A DNA stretch of 23,087 nt from an uncultured Candidatus Melainabacteria bacterium (GCA_934717895.1 CAKUZO010000026.1:1-23087), one strand, 5' to 3'; positions 14,293-22,479 are shown, counted from the stretch's first letter. Translations and numbers: made by a program. The notes: a model not told the origin generated them from the sequence alone.

Positions 14293-15161
14293 TACTGTTT
14301 CTCCTTATTTTGGCGTCTTTGCTGTTGCTGCTGACGAGAATTGCTGTAACTTAATTGGCTATAAGACAAATTTTGTTCATCAAAACGTTGTCTTAAAAAC
14401 GAAATATTGTTACGTAAATACTGCTCCACAGCCTTATCTCCAGGGATAAAATTTGCAGCAAGACTTCCATCTTTATTTACTTTTATAATGACAGAAACAT
14501 CTTTGTCAAAATCTATTCTAAACGGTTGATTTGTTTTCAAAGATTCTGAAAGTTTTTCCATTAAAACAGACGAAACTTTCACATTTTGTTGAATATTTTG
14601 AGAACCTTCTGCCATTTGTGTTTGAATTTGAGATGCAATACTTTGCATTGACATATCGGTATTTTGAACTAAATTTGCAAAGAACGTTGCATCAGAATCT
14701 GACATGTTTATTACATCATAATCAACAGTTTGAGCCGAATTTACAGTCGACATCAAATTTTTTGTATTCAACAGGTCCTGAATATTTTGCGTTAGCAAAG
14801 ACTGACTTTCATTATGATATTTAAAATCAGTAAAATTAATTCCGCCTGAATAAACATCGTCCGGAACAATATCATCAGGAGTTTTCAATTCTTCCGCAAG
14901 CTTATTTGCCTCTTTATTAGAATCTTTTTGAGATGCCTTTTCTTTATCAGAAACCTTTTTGTCATCTTTGGAAGTTTTTTCAGTTTCTTTTGAATCTTTT
15001 GTTTCTTCTGTTTTTTCTGTTTTGGAAGCAGTTTTTATTTCATCTTCAAAAGATTTTCCAGATTTAGAGCTACTGCTCGTTTTTGATTTTGATTGAGTTG
15101 AATTTACATCTGATGCACTTGCGGCTGCAATAGTTGCGGCTGAAGATGTACTTACATTCAT
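14292..15161 (-). CDS. fliK: FliK-like flagellar hook-length control protein
   Basis: A 289-residue protein. Residues 1-95 are a low-complexity Ser/Thr/Lys/Glu region, as expected for the disordered ruler and export part. A middle region (about 105-190) is predicted helical. The C-terminal segment at about 195-270 (FRIDFDKDVSVIIKVNKDGSLAANFIPGDKAVEQYLRNN) matches the Flg_hook domain that switches the export gate from hook to filament. A poly-Gln tail ends the protein. GGAGG lies inside the last codons of fliJ, nine bases before the ATG, so fliJ and fliK are coupled. The symbol rests on domain and context, because FliK proteins are poorly conserved. Confidence 0.82.
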   Translation of the reverse strand: MNVSTSSAATIAAASASDVNSTQSKSKTSSSSKSGKSFEDEIKTASKTEKTEETKDSKETEKTSKDDKKVSDKEKASQKDSNKEANKLAEELKTPDDIVPDDVYSGGINFTDFKYHNESQSLLTQNIQDLLNTKNLMSTVNSAQTVDYDVINMSDSDATFFANLVQNTDMSMQSIASQIQTQMAEGSQNIQQNVKVSSVLMEKLSESLKTNQPFRIDFDKDVSVIIKVNKDGSLAANFIPGDKAVEQYLRNNISFLRQRFDEQNLSYSQLSYSNSRQQQQQRRQNKEKQ

Positions 15162-15163
15162 TT

Positions 15164-15652
15164 TTAACTACCTCCATCTATTTGTTCCAGTTGTTTTAAG
15201 ATTTGTTCTTCTTCCTCTGCCCTTTCTTGGCTTTGGCGGAAGTATCTTGTAACACCCAGTTCGGAATACTGTTTTAATTCGGCGGCTTTCTCTTCCGCTA
15301 TATAGGCTTCTCGGCTCTTTTCTTTATGCTTTTCAAGAACTTTGACGCCTTGTTCGAGTTTTATAAGTTTAACCTTCTCTTCGTCAAGTTTTTTTTGTAA
15401 CTCAACTCTGATTGCTTCCAGTTGTTCAGCTTTTTCCCACAGATGTCGTAAATAATTGTCATAGGCTTCATACATCATAGGGTCAGCTAAACGCATATTT
15501 TGTTTTGTTGCCCGAATTTCTTCTTCGTTTTTTCTAATATTCTCTTCGGCTTCATAAACCGCCTGTTGAGCCTTTTGAACAACTGTAAGCTGCTCTTCCT
15601 TCTTACGAATTCTGAAATCCAGAACTTTCTGTAATCTGTATCTGAAAGGCAT
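15164..15652 (-). CDS. fliJ: FliJ-like flagellar export chaperone
   Basis: FliJ is a cytoplasmic coiled-coil component of the flagellar export ATPase complex that promotes proton-motive-force-driven export. The 162-residue protein starts MPFRYRLQKVLDFRIRKKEE, the typical FliJ opening, and is almost entirely charged heptad-repeat helix. The start at 15652 is preferred to GTG 15682, because the putative promoter's +1 (near 15668) lies between them and homologues start at MPF. The SD before it (GAGTGG) is weak. It is the first gene of the three-gene flagellar group, which runs with a 2-base gap to fliK and then directly into the rod/hook gene. Confidence 0.85.
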   Translation of the reverse strand: MPFRYRLQKVLDFRIRKKEEQLTVVQKAQQAVYEAEENIRKNEEEIRATKQNMRLADPMMYEAYDNYLRHLWEKAEQLEAIRVELQKKLDEEKVKLIKLEQGVKVLEKHKEKSREAYIAEEKAAELKQYSELGVTRYFRQSQERAEEEEQILKQLEQIDGGS

Positions 15653-15674
15653 ATTATACCACTCTTCTGCATGT

Positions 15675-15702
15675 ATTATCACTTATTTTAGTCGTGGCAC
15701 AA
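15675..15702 (-). promoter_or_regulatory. Putative promoter of the flagellar group
   Basis: On the minus strand, TTGTGC (15702-15697) and GATAAT (15680-15675) are spaced by 16 bases, with +1 near 15668. It does not look like a sigma28 or sigma54 flagellar promoter. Confidence 0.4.
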
Positions 15703-15740
15703 TCATCTATATGTATGATTTAACTATTTTTAGCAAAAAG

Positions 15741-16562
15741 TCAATCTAATATTGTAACTCCGGTTCTTGAGCCTCTGTTTGTATTTGAGTAATAATATCC
15801 GCGGTTTGTTTGAACTCCGGTTTCCTCACCATTGCCTGCAAGTGCTCTTTCTGCCTCAAACCAATCCATATAAGCAGGATCCATAGCCGGAGTAATCCCT
15901 GTCGGAGTTCCCATAAATTGATTTTTGAAATTCCCGAGCAATGTACTTTTCCAACCGGCACCAGAACCACCTGTAAAAATCGGACGACTATAATTATTTT
16001 GTGCATAACTATTTTGCATGCCCTGATTTGGATTAAAGGCTTTATAATTTCTTGCAACATGCTTCAATGTTTCAAACCTCTGCGCCAAATCGCCTTCCTG
16101 CGACGCCCCAAAAAGCCTTTGTTCAAGCCTTTCAATTCTATTTTTTGCAGAATCATATTCATAAGTTTGCAACAAAATCTGATTTTCTAATCTTTCGATA
16201 CCGGAAAATTGATTAGCGACAAGCTTTTCTGCTTGTGTAGCAGAACTTTTCCGATTTACCTTCGTTCTATAAATCACAGGCTGCCTATAATAATCGCATG
16301 GGCATGGCGGATTATAGTAACCTTGATTAACGTTGTATGGCACACTATAACGGGGTTGAGGATAACCGTTGTTATTATAATAATAATTATTGTAATAAGG
16401 TCTTTGTCCATAATATCCATTAGTTGTATATCTTACATTTGGCGGATAATAATATCCGTTATTATAGCCGTTCCCGCCAAAGAAATTAGACAAAATTCCT
16501 GCATTTGCGACTGTTGCAGAAAATATTGACACGCATAATAAAATATAAAATAGTTTATTCAT
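15741..16562 (-). CDS. Secreted Tyr/Asn-rich protein with helical core
   Basis: A 273-residue exported protein of unknown function. The signal peptide spans residues 1-21 (MNKLFYILLCVSIFSATVANA). It is followed by a Tyr/Asn/Pro/Gly-rich stretch (about 30-93) with many NGYY and YYNN repeats, then a helical segment (110-172) with the pattern GIERLENQI...NRIERLEQRLFG...GDLAQRFETL. That ERLE-x-x-LFG style pattern resembles cyanobacterial and Melainabacterial envelope proteins I have seen, though I cannot name a family. The ATG at 16562 is preferred over GTG 16571, because GAGGTGAGG precedes it at normal spacing. It lies upstream of the flagellar genes, but no functional link is shown. Confidence 0.72.
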   Translation of the reverse strand: MNKLFYILLCVSIFSATVANAGILSNFFGGNGYNNGYYYPPNVRYTTNGYYGQRPYYNNYYYNNNGYPQPRYSVPYNVNQGYYNPPCPCDYYRQPVIYRTKVNRKSSATQAEKLVANQFSGIERLENQILLQTYEYDSAKNRIERLEQRLFGASQEGDLAQRFETLKHVARNYKAFNPNQGMQNSYAQNNYSRPIFTGGSGAGWKSTLLGNFKNQFMGTPTGITPAMDPAYMDWFEAERALAGNGEETGVQTNRGYYYSNTNRGSRTGVTILD

Positions 16563-16781
16563 AATCCTCACCTCAAAAGAAAAAATAATTTATTCAAAAC
16601 TCAAAATCATTCCCCATAAAGGCAATCTACAAGAGTAATTCACCCCTGTATCAAGATTTAATTCTAATTTTAGATATCCCCCAAATAGATGATATAAATT
16701 CTTTTTATTAAAGTTTAGTATTATTTATATCGTGTTAAGAAATGTAAATAGAATAGAAGAACATCTTATCGGAGCTCATTG

Positions 16782-18440
16782 ATGTCAGAACAAATGTTAT
16801 TACAACCGATTAAATCGGCAAATATAGAAAAAGCGAGAGAATCTCTGGAAAAAGCCAGAATTGCACATGAAAAGTATCTAATTCGCCAGCAAAACACAGA
16901 TTTGCAAGATGCAATTGAATACTATATTGATGCAGTCAAATATGACCCTTCGATGCCGGAGGCGTATTATCGTTTGGCAACTCTTATGTGGGAACAAGGC
17001 CAAATTAGTCTTGATACCGCAATTGAACAGTGTAAAACGGCTGTTTCTCTTGCTCCGAAAAACATCAATGCGCACCTATATACGGGTTTCTTCATGAAAC
17101 TTGCACAAGATTTTAAATCTGCTGAACAAGAATTTAAATCCGCAATCAAAATGGATAATTTGAAATCCGGTCGTCCGAGGTTAATTCTTTCACAATCAAT
17201 TTTGCAGAAAATAAACAGCAAAAACGGTACAGCATGTGATTACCTTGGATTTTTATACTATTTCTTGTCCGGAAGTATAATGTTAGCTTGGGACAGACCT
17301 TCAATAAAAATGTTTTACAAAAACATGTCCGACGATTTTTCGGTATTTACTTACAACACAATCGGAAAGTTTCTAGAAAAATTCAAACTTTATCCAAGTG
17401 CAGAAAATGTTTATAAACAAGCAATTACCGCTACTAATCACAGTGAAATTTTTTATGACAAAATGGGTGATCTTGCTCTTAAAAATAACGAAACAGAATT
17501 GACTCTTGACTGTTACAGAAAAGTTTTGGAAGCAAATCCGCTTAACAGAGAAGTTCTGATAAAACTTGCAACGGTTTTACAAACGTATTTTCCTGAAAAC
17601 ACAGATGAAGCAATCGATTGTTATGAAAAACTTTTAGAATTTGATATTGATACCCCGCAGATTTATTATGAACTCGGACATCTTTATCTTAAAAAAGAGG
17701 ATAAAATTAATTCTGTTAGCGCATTTAAGCTTGCGGTAGAAAGAGATCCTGAAAACCCATTCTACAACAACTCACTTGCTTATGCGTATTCAAAAGCACA
17801 ATTATATGACGAAGCAATTGAACATTACCAAAAGGCGATTTCAATCAATCCTGATAAAGAATGGACGTCTATTGTCTGTGAAGCATTAGGAAGTATTTAT
17901 GCTGAGGTAAAAGGGAATATTGACGCTGCCGTGTCGACATATCAGGCAGGAATAATTCTTGATCCGAACAACTATGGTTTGTATTTGGCTCTTGGAGATG
18001 TTCACATGGCAGCTTACGATTTAGAAAATGCTATTCGAGCTTATTGTGATGCAATCATGCTTAAACCTGATGATTACAGAGCTTACGCAAAAGCCGGAAT
18101 TGCACTATGGGAAAAGGATTACTTGGAAGAAGCACTTGTTTCGTTCCACAAAGCAATTGACCTTAATCCTGAAAATGAGTATGCACAAAACAATCTCGGA
18201 ATATTATACCTAGACGGATTATGTGACGCAGAAGAAGCTCTTGAATACTTTGAAGCTGCAATTGAACTTAATCCAAGTTATACTTTGGCATATTTCAATG
18301 CAGGCAGAGCATCGCAAGAGATGGGATTTATAAACGATGCTGCAAACTATTATCAAATGGCAATTGATTTGAACAAAGTTACGCAAGACTTGGACGAAGA
18401 TGATATTGTCACAAGACTTCACAAATTGTTTGATATTTAA
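16782..18440 (+). CDS. Tetratricopeptide repeat protein
   Basis: A 552-residue protein made of about ten or eleven TPR units, each a helix pair of around 34 residues. Clear repeats occur at IEYYIDAVKYDPSMPEAYYRLA near the N-terminus, around EALGSIYAEVKGNIDAAVSTYQ, and in a regular array from about residue 285 to the end (for example NNYGLYLALGDVHMAAYDLENAI). There is no signal peptide, so it is probably cytoplasmic. A less regular region around residues 160-200 breaks the array. ATG 16782 is chosen over TTG 16779 because GGAG lies seven bases before the ATG. TPR domains scaffold protein complexes; the partners are unknown. Confidence 0.88.
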   Translation: MSEQMLLQPIKSANIEKARESLEKARIAHEKYLIRQQNTDLQDAIEYYIDAVKYDPSMPEAYYRLATLMWEQGQISLDTAIEQCKTAVSLAPKNINAHLYTGFFMKLAQDFKSAEQEFKSAIKMDNLKSGRPRLILSQSILQKINSKNGTACDYLGFLYYFLSGSIMLAWDRPSIKMFYKNMSDDFSVFTYNTIGKFLEKFKLYPSAENVYKQAITATNHSEIFYDKMGDLALKNNETELTLDCYRKVLEANPLNREVLIKLATVLQTYFPENTDEAIDCYEKLLEFDIDTPQIYYELGHLYLKKEDKINSVSAFKLAVERDPENPFYNNSLAYAYSKAQLYDEAIEHYQKAISINPDKEWTSIVCEALGSIYAEVKGNIDAAVSTYQAGIILDPNNYGLYLALGDVHMAAYDLENAIRAYCDAIMLKPDDYRAYAKAGIALWEKDYLEEALVSFHKAIDLNPENEYAQNNLGILYLDGLCDAEEALEYFEAAIELNPSYTLAYFNAGRASQEMGFINDAANYYQMAIDLNKVTQDLDEDDIVTRLHKLFDI

Positions 18441-18493
18441 AAATTACCCACATGGCAATACTTTGGACTAATTTCATTTCAGCATGAATGAGG

Positions 18494-18499
18494 TTTAAT
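18494..18499 (+). promoter_or_regulatory. Putative -10 with +1 at the secreted-protein ATG
   Basis: TTTAAT lies exactly six bases before the ATG at 18506, so transcription would start at the codon. It matches consensus at five of six positions, with no clear -35. Confidence 0.35.
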
Positions 18500-18505
18500 C
18501 ATAAT

Positions 18506-19069
18506 ATGAAGAAATTTATTTTTATGATTTTAGCTTTTTTAGTTCCTAACTTGTGCAGTTGTGCAGAAGAAATTCACTTTGACAACGAAGTTTACAAGCT
18601 CAAATACAGTGCAATTGCACCTCAAACAAAAGGCTATGGAAACGAATATTTCCGCGGTTCTGAAAATGTCGGGAACTGGATTAAAATGATAGGTGTATAC
18701 TATTATCCGGAAGAAAACAATCCGCTTAAATATGTTGAAAACTTCGACAAAACTGTTGAAACAACTGACAATAGCGTTCTTTTAAAACTTATTGAAAACA
18801 AAAAATGCAACAAAGCAGCAATAAGTTTTCTCGTAAACGGTTGTGAAAACAACAGAAAATATTTTGAATACGATATTTATAAATTTGAAAAAGCCCCAAA
18901 CAAAGGAATGATTGTCGTCAAATATGCCGTAAAACACTTTTTCACAAACGATAAAGAAATAAAAACTATTGCAGAAAATATTCGTCAAAATAACGACAAA
19001 TATCTTGAAACCATAATATCTTCACAAGTGCCAAGTGTAATAGAAAAAGAAATCAATATTCTCGAATGA
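18506..19069 (+). CDS. Exported protein of unknown function
   Basis: A 187-residue secreted or lipid-anchored protein that I cannot assign. The N-terminus MKKFIFMILAFLVPNLCSCAEE is a signal peptide; LCSC could be a lipobox-like site, or cleavage may follow CSCA. The mature part has GNEYFRGSENVGNWIKMIGVYYYP and YEYDIYKFEKAPNKGMIVVKYAVKHFF, a mixed alpha/beta domain reminiscent of uncharacterised periplasmic proteins. An in-frame ATG at 18488 exists but would add residues ahead of the Lys-rich n-region and has no SD. The chosen ATG also fits the -10 spacing. It follows the TPR gene at a distance of 65 bases on the same strand. Confidence 0.68.
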   Translation: MKKFIFMILAFLVPNLCSCAEEIHFDNEVYKLKYSAIAPQTKGYGNEYFRGSENVGNWIKMIGVYYYPEENNPLKYVENFDKTVETTDNSVLLKLIENKKCNKAAISFLVNGCENNRKYFEYDIYKFEKAPNKGMIVVKYAVKHFFTNDKEIKTIAENIRQNNDKYLETIISSQVPSVIEKEINILE

Positions 19070-19082
19070 GATATCAATAGTA

Positions 19083-19111
19083 TTGACATATTGTCTATAA
19101 ACAGGTAATAT
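19083..19111 (+). promoter_or_regulatory. Sigma70-like promoter with +1 at the radical SAM ATG
   Basis: TTGACA (19083-19088, full consensus) and TAATAT (19106-19111) are separated by exactly 17 bases. Six bases later is the ATG at 19118, so the mRNA would be leaderless. No SD is present. Confidence 0.65.
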
Positions 19112-19117
19112 CTATTT

Positions 19118-19939
19118 ATGCAAATAGATGAACAAAAAAGGGTTAAGGATTACCTTACAAAAACAAAACTGGAAACAATAGATTATGTAATCAATCCTTA
19201 TGTCGGCTGTCCAAACAAGTGTTTATATTGCTATGCTGCTTATATGGTCGGATTTAGTAAGCACTCTGAACCTTGGGGGGAATTTCTTGATGTAAAACAA
19301 ACCAGAAAAAGAATAAATATTTTTAAGCTTAAAAATAAAAAGCTCATGATTGGAACGGTTACAGATCCTTATAATACATACGAAGAAAAGTACAAAATTA
19401 CAAGAAAAATCATGGAACAACTCGTATGTGCAGAAACTCATATCTCAATTGTTACGAAATCTAAACTTGTGTTAAGAGATATTGATTTATTAAAAAAAAT
19501 GAAAAATGTAGAAATAGTCATATCTTTAAGTATATTAGACGAAAGTATTAGAAAAAAATTAGAATTAAATTCATCAACGCTCGAAGAAAGGCTTGAAACA
19601 TTAAAAATTTTGAGGGAAAATGGAATTAGGACAGTTGTTTTTGTTGCTCCAATAATTCCGGAAATAACTGATTTCAAAAAAATTATTGAAGCAACAAAAG
19701 ATTTTACGGACGAGTATTGGTTTGATAAGCTTAATCTCAGAAGTAGCTTTAAAACAAACATGTTTAATTTTATAGAAAAGAATTTTCCTATCTATAAAAC
19801 GATTTATGATGATATTTACAAAAGAAATAATTCAGAATTTTTTGATAAAATTTCAGCTGAAATTGAAAAATATTGCGTTCAAAACAACATAAAATATACA
19901 GATTTTTATGCCGGCCATAAATTGCTTCTTGACAAATAA
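19118..19939 (+). CDS. Radical SAM protein, SplB-like
   Basis: A 273-residue radical S-adenosylmethionine enzyme. The 4Fe-4S cluster motif is C31-x3-C35-x2-C38 within NPYVGCPNKCLYCYA, the form typical of the spore-photoproduct-lyase-related COG1533 group. The segment IGTVTDPYNTYEEKYKITRKIMEQL and the later ISIVTKSKLVLRDIDLLK also match that group. Members are often called DNA repair photolyases, but most have unknown substrates, so repair activity is not claimed. There is no C-terminal auxiliary cluster motif. The gene is more AT-rich than its neighbours. It appears to have its own leaderless promoter and ends before a long palindrome. Confidence 0.87.
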   Translation: MQIDEQKRVKDYLTKTKLETIDYVINPYVGCPNKCLYCYAAYMVGFSKHSEPWGEFLDVKQTRKRINIFKLKNKKLMIGTVTDPYNTYEEKYKITRKIMEQLVCAETHISIVTKSKLVLRDIDLLKKMKNVEIVISLSILDESIRKKLELNSSTLEERLETLKILRENGIRTVVFVAPIIPEITDFKKIIEATKDFTDEYWFDKLNLRSSFKTNMFNFIEKNFPIYKTIYDDIYKRNNSEFFDKISAEIEKYCVQNNIKYTDFYAGHKLLLDK

Positions 19940-19981
19940 ACATAATAAATTAAATCTTAATGCCGGCTTTTCCTAAATATT

Positions 19982-20018
19982 CCAAAAAGAAATTCGAAAA
20001 TATCGAATTTCTTTTTGG
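19982..20018. terminator. 16-bp perfect hairpin between convergent genes
   Basis: CCAAAAAGAAATTCGA and TCGAATTTCTTTTTGG form a perfect 16-bp stem with loop AAATA, between the radical SAM gene (plus) and deoC (minus). Its symmetry and T-rich arms suit bidirectional termination, although no separate T-run follows the stem. The length of the perfect stem is unusual. Confidence 0.55.
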
Positions 20019-20100
20019 TGATTTAAAAATAATATTAATAATAATAACTTAATTAAAAAATTTCACGTGTTGCTCTACACATATTAACAAAATATTGCAT

Positions 20101-20751
20101 TTATGAAACGATTTTAACTCCGGAACTTGTACCAAGTCTTTCTGCACCGGCTTCAATCATTTTTAACGCAGCTTCTTTATCACGAATTCCGCCAGAAGCT
20201 TTGACTTTTAACCCAAAAGGAGAAACTGTTTCATACATAAGTTTCACGTCTTCCACTTTTGCTCCGACTCCATTCTTTACAAACCCTGTTGAGGTTTTTA
20301 CAAAGTCAGCGCGAGCTTCTACACAAAGCTCACAAGCTTTTTTAATTTCGTCCTTTTCAAGCAAATCTGTTTCTAAAATAACTTTTAAAGGCTTATCTTG
20401 GCAAGCTACTTTAACAGTTTTAATATCATCTAATACAAAATCGTAGTCTTTATTTTTTATAGCAGAAACATTTATTACCATATCTATTTCATCTGCTCCG
20501 TCTTCAACAGCTTTTGCCGTTTCAAAAGCTTTTACATCACTTCTGTTTGCCCCAAGCGGAAACCCGACAACCGTCACAACTTTCACATCACTGTCTTTTA
20601 GATTTTCTTTTGCAAGTTTTACGTATGCAGGATTAATACAAACTCCTAAAAAATGATGTTCCTTAGCTTCTTCAAATAACTTTTTTAAATCCTCTAATCT
20701 TGCGTCTTGCTTTAAAAGAGTGTGCTCAATGTGTTTGTTTAAATTTTCCAT
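20101..20751 (-). CDS. deoC: Deoxyribose-phosphate aldolase
   Basis: DeoC cleaves 2-deoxyribose-5-phosphate to acetaldehyde and glyceraldehyde-3-phosphate in nucleoside breakdown. At 216 residues it has the short bacterial length. The Schiff-base lysine is K152 in FVKTSTGF, the proton-relay lysine is K184 in KVKASGGIRD, and the conserved Asp90 sits in GADEIDMVIN. VVGFPLGA (residues 61-68) and VILETDLL are also characteristic. The SD GGGAG precedes the ATG. An extended -10 (TGTTATAAT) lies just upstream and overlaps the divergent SulP promoter. No other deo genes are nearby. Confidence 0.97.
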   Translation of the reverse strand: MENLNKHIEHTLLKQDARLEDLKKLFEEAKEHHFLGVCINPAYVKLAKENLKDSDVKVVTVVGFPLGANRSDVKAFETAKAVEDGADEIDMVINVSAIKNKDYDFVLDDIKTVKVACQDKPLKVILETDLLEKDEIKKACELCVEARADFVKTSTGFVKNGVGAKVEDVKLMYETVSPFGLKVKASGGIRDKEAALKMIEAGAERLGTSSGVKIVS

Positions 20752-20768
20752 AATTTCTCCCTTTTTGC

Positions 20769-20797
20769 TTGATTATAACACAAAGTTAATTTATAAT
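20769..20797 (+). promoter_or_regulatory. Sigma70-like promoter with +1 at the SulP ATG
   Basis: TTGATT (20769-20774) and TATAAT (20792-20797, full consensus) are spaced by 17 bases. A T6 run follows, and then the ATG at 20804, so +1 is the A of ATG. The -35 overlaps the deoC -10 on the other strand. Confidence 0.65.
20772..20780 (-). promoter_or_regulatory. Extended -10 promoter of deoC
   Basis: On the minus strand, TGT followed by TATAAT (20777-20772) is a consensus extended -10. +1 near 20765 leaves a 14-nt leader containing GGGAG. Confidence 0.55.
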
Positions 20798-20803
20798 TTT
20801 TTT

Positions 20804-22405
20804 ATGACAATAAGAGAAAAATTTAACATTTTAATCGGCGATATATTGGGAGGGCTAAACGCCTCTATTATCACACTTCCTCAGGCTCTTGCCTTTGGGG
20901 TTGCAACAGGCTTTGGGGCAAGTGCCGGAATTTGGGGAGCAATTATTTTATGTTTAGTTGCAGGAATTTTAGGCACCAAAGTTCCTATGATATCAGGCGT
21001 CACCGGACCGGTTGCAATTGTTGTTGCATCTGTTATGCACGCTTTGAACAAAGATTTAAACTCGGTAATTTTTATAATATTTTTAGCAGGAATTTTACAG
21101 GTAATTCTTTCTTTAACAAAACTTCCGGAAATTGTAAAATATGTACCTTACCCTGTAATTTCAGGATTTATGAATGGAGTCGGAGTTATTATTATAATTA
21201 TGCAATTAAACCCGCTTCTGGGGCTCTCTGCCTGCTCAAACACAATAGAAAGTCTTGAAACTGTATTTAAATCTATCTCAATGCTAAACCCGCAAGCATT
21301 TGCAATCGGCTTTTTAACTTTGTGCATAGTATTTTTCTTTCCTAAAAGATGGAACAAATACGTGCCATCACAAATTTTAGCATTAATAATTTGTACATTC
21401 ATTTCAATAAAAACCAATTTAAATATTGCACGAATTTCAGAAATATCCGTTTCATTGCCATCTTTCACTTTCCCACAAACCTCTTTACACGATTTTATTA
21501 CATATTTTCAATATTCTATAATGCTTGCAGTTATTTTATCCGCCGAAAGCTTGCTAACAGGACTTGTTTGCACATCAGTAGCAAAAGCGAACGTATCCCC
21601 CAAAAGAATGCTCACAGCACAAGGCTTAGGAAATATTTGTTGTGCAATGACAGGAACTCTTCCCGGTTCAGCTGCAACTATGAGAACGGTTGCCGCTTTA
21701 AAAACAGGAGCAACTACACGCTTGACAACAATTATAACATCTGTTGTGTTAATTTTATTGATATATAAATTTTCAGGATTTGTTGCCCAAATTCCTCTGG
21801 CAGTACTTGCCGGAATTTTAATAAAAATTGGTTACGATATAATTGATATAAAATTCTTAAAAGTTTTAAATTTAGCACCAAAAGACGATTTAATAGTTCT
21901 TTGTGTTGTGTTTACATTAACCGTTTTTTATAACCTAATTGTTGCAGTTGGTGCAGGAATTACGCTTGCTTCTTTACTTTATGCCAAAAGAGTCGCAGAT
22001 AGGGCAAAACTTGTAAATCGTAAAATATATGACGACAATACAAGAAAGCTTGAAAAAGTATTGGAAAAAAATTCCAGACATAAAATTCGTGTTGTCCACA
22101 TAAGCGGAGCTTTTTTCTTTGGCTCAGCAACTCAAATCATTTCTCAATTTGATGAGTTTTTAGGAACAAAATATCTTATAATTGTTTACGACGGCGAAGA
22201 CATGCTTGATATTTCTGCAATTTTTGCACTGGAAGATATTATCCTTCGTCTAAAATCTCAACATATTAAGATTTTGATGGTTATTAATAATGAAGAAGTC
22301 AAAAACCAACTAAAAAAATATGACATTACAACCCAAGTAGAAGGAATCTATTCAACTGAATTTGAAGCTATTGATTTTGCGAAATTAAGTTACAAAAACA
22401 ATTAA
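20804..22405 (+). CDS. SulP-family anion transporter with C-terminal STAS domain
   Basis: A 533-residue inner-membrane transporter of the SulP/SLC26 family, which moves sulfate, bicarbonate or other anions. GDILGGLNASIITLPQALAFGVATGFG (residues 12-38) is the conserved first-helix signature. About 12-14 hydrophobic segments follow, including VPMISGVTGPVAIVVASVM and the AESLLTGLVCTSVAKANVSPKRML motif. The STAS domain spans roughly residues 430-525 (IRVVHISGAFFFG, then DGEDMLDISAIFALEDI). The substrate cannot be told from sequence. The start at 20804 is chosen because upstream ATG 20720 lies inside deoC and the MTIREKF start matches the family. The promoter geometry implies a leaderless mRNA. 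Confidence 0.93.
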   Translation: MTIREKFNILIGDILGGLNASIITLPQALAFGVATGFGASAGIWGAIILCLVAGILGTKVPMISGVTGPVAIVVASVMHALNKDLNSVIFIIFLAGILQVILSLTKLPEIVKYVPYPVISGFMNGVGVIIIIMQLNPLLGLSACSNTIESLETVFKSISMLNPQAFAIGFLTLCIVFFFPKRWNKYVPSQILALIICTFISIKTNLNIARISEISVSLPSFTFPQTSLHDFITYFQYSIMLAVILSAESLLTGLVCTSVAKANVSPKRMLTAQGLGNICCAMTGTLPGSAATMRTVAALKTGATTRLTTIITSVVLILLIYKFSGFVAQIPLAVLAGILIKIGYDIIDIKFLKVLNLAPKDDLIVLCVVFTLTVFYNLIVAVGAGITLASLLYAKRVADRAKLVNRKIYDDNTRKLEKVLEKNSRHKIRVVHISGAFFFGSATQIISQFDEFLGTKYLIIVYDGEDMLDISAIFALEDIILRLKSQHIKILMVINNEEVKNQLKKYDITTQVEGIYSTEFEAIDFAKLSYKNN

Positions 22406-22448
22406 TTTTATAGCAATAAACAAAACTCAAACATTGTTACCAATAAAA

Positions 22449-22479
22449 AAAAGCTGTGTAAAGGAATTACACAGCTTTT
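22449..22479. terminator. Bidirectional terminator between SulP and the glucan phosphorylase gene
   Basis: AAAAGCTGTGTAA and TTACACAGCTTTT form a perfect 13-bp stem around AGGAA. The A-rich 5' and T-rich 3' flanks give a T-tract on both strands, serving the two convergent genes. Confidence 0.8.

Noticed and set aside
15653..15682. FliJ start at GTG 15682
   Set aside because: The putative +1 is downstream of it, and the typical FliJ start is MPFRYRL.
16209..16529. 106-codon Ile-rich plus-strand frame inside the secreted Tyr/Asn-rich gene
   Set aside because: The Ile runs are the complement of the NGYY/YYNN codons, so it is an antisense shadow.
20720..20803. Longer SulP start at ATG 20720
   Set aside because: It lies inside deoC and adds an unrelated N-terminus; ATG 20804 fits both the promoter and the family start.
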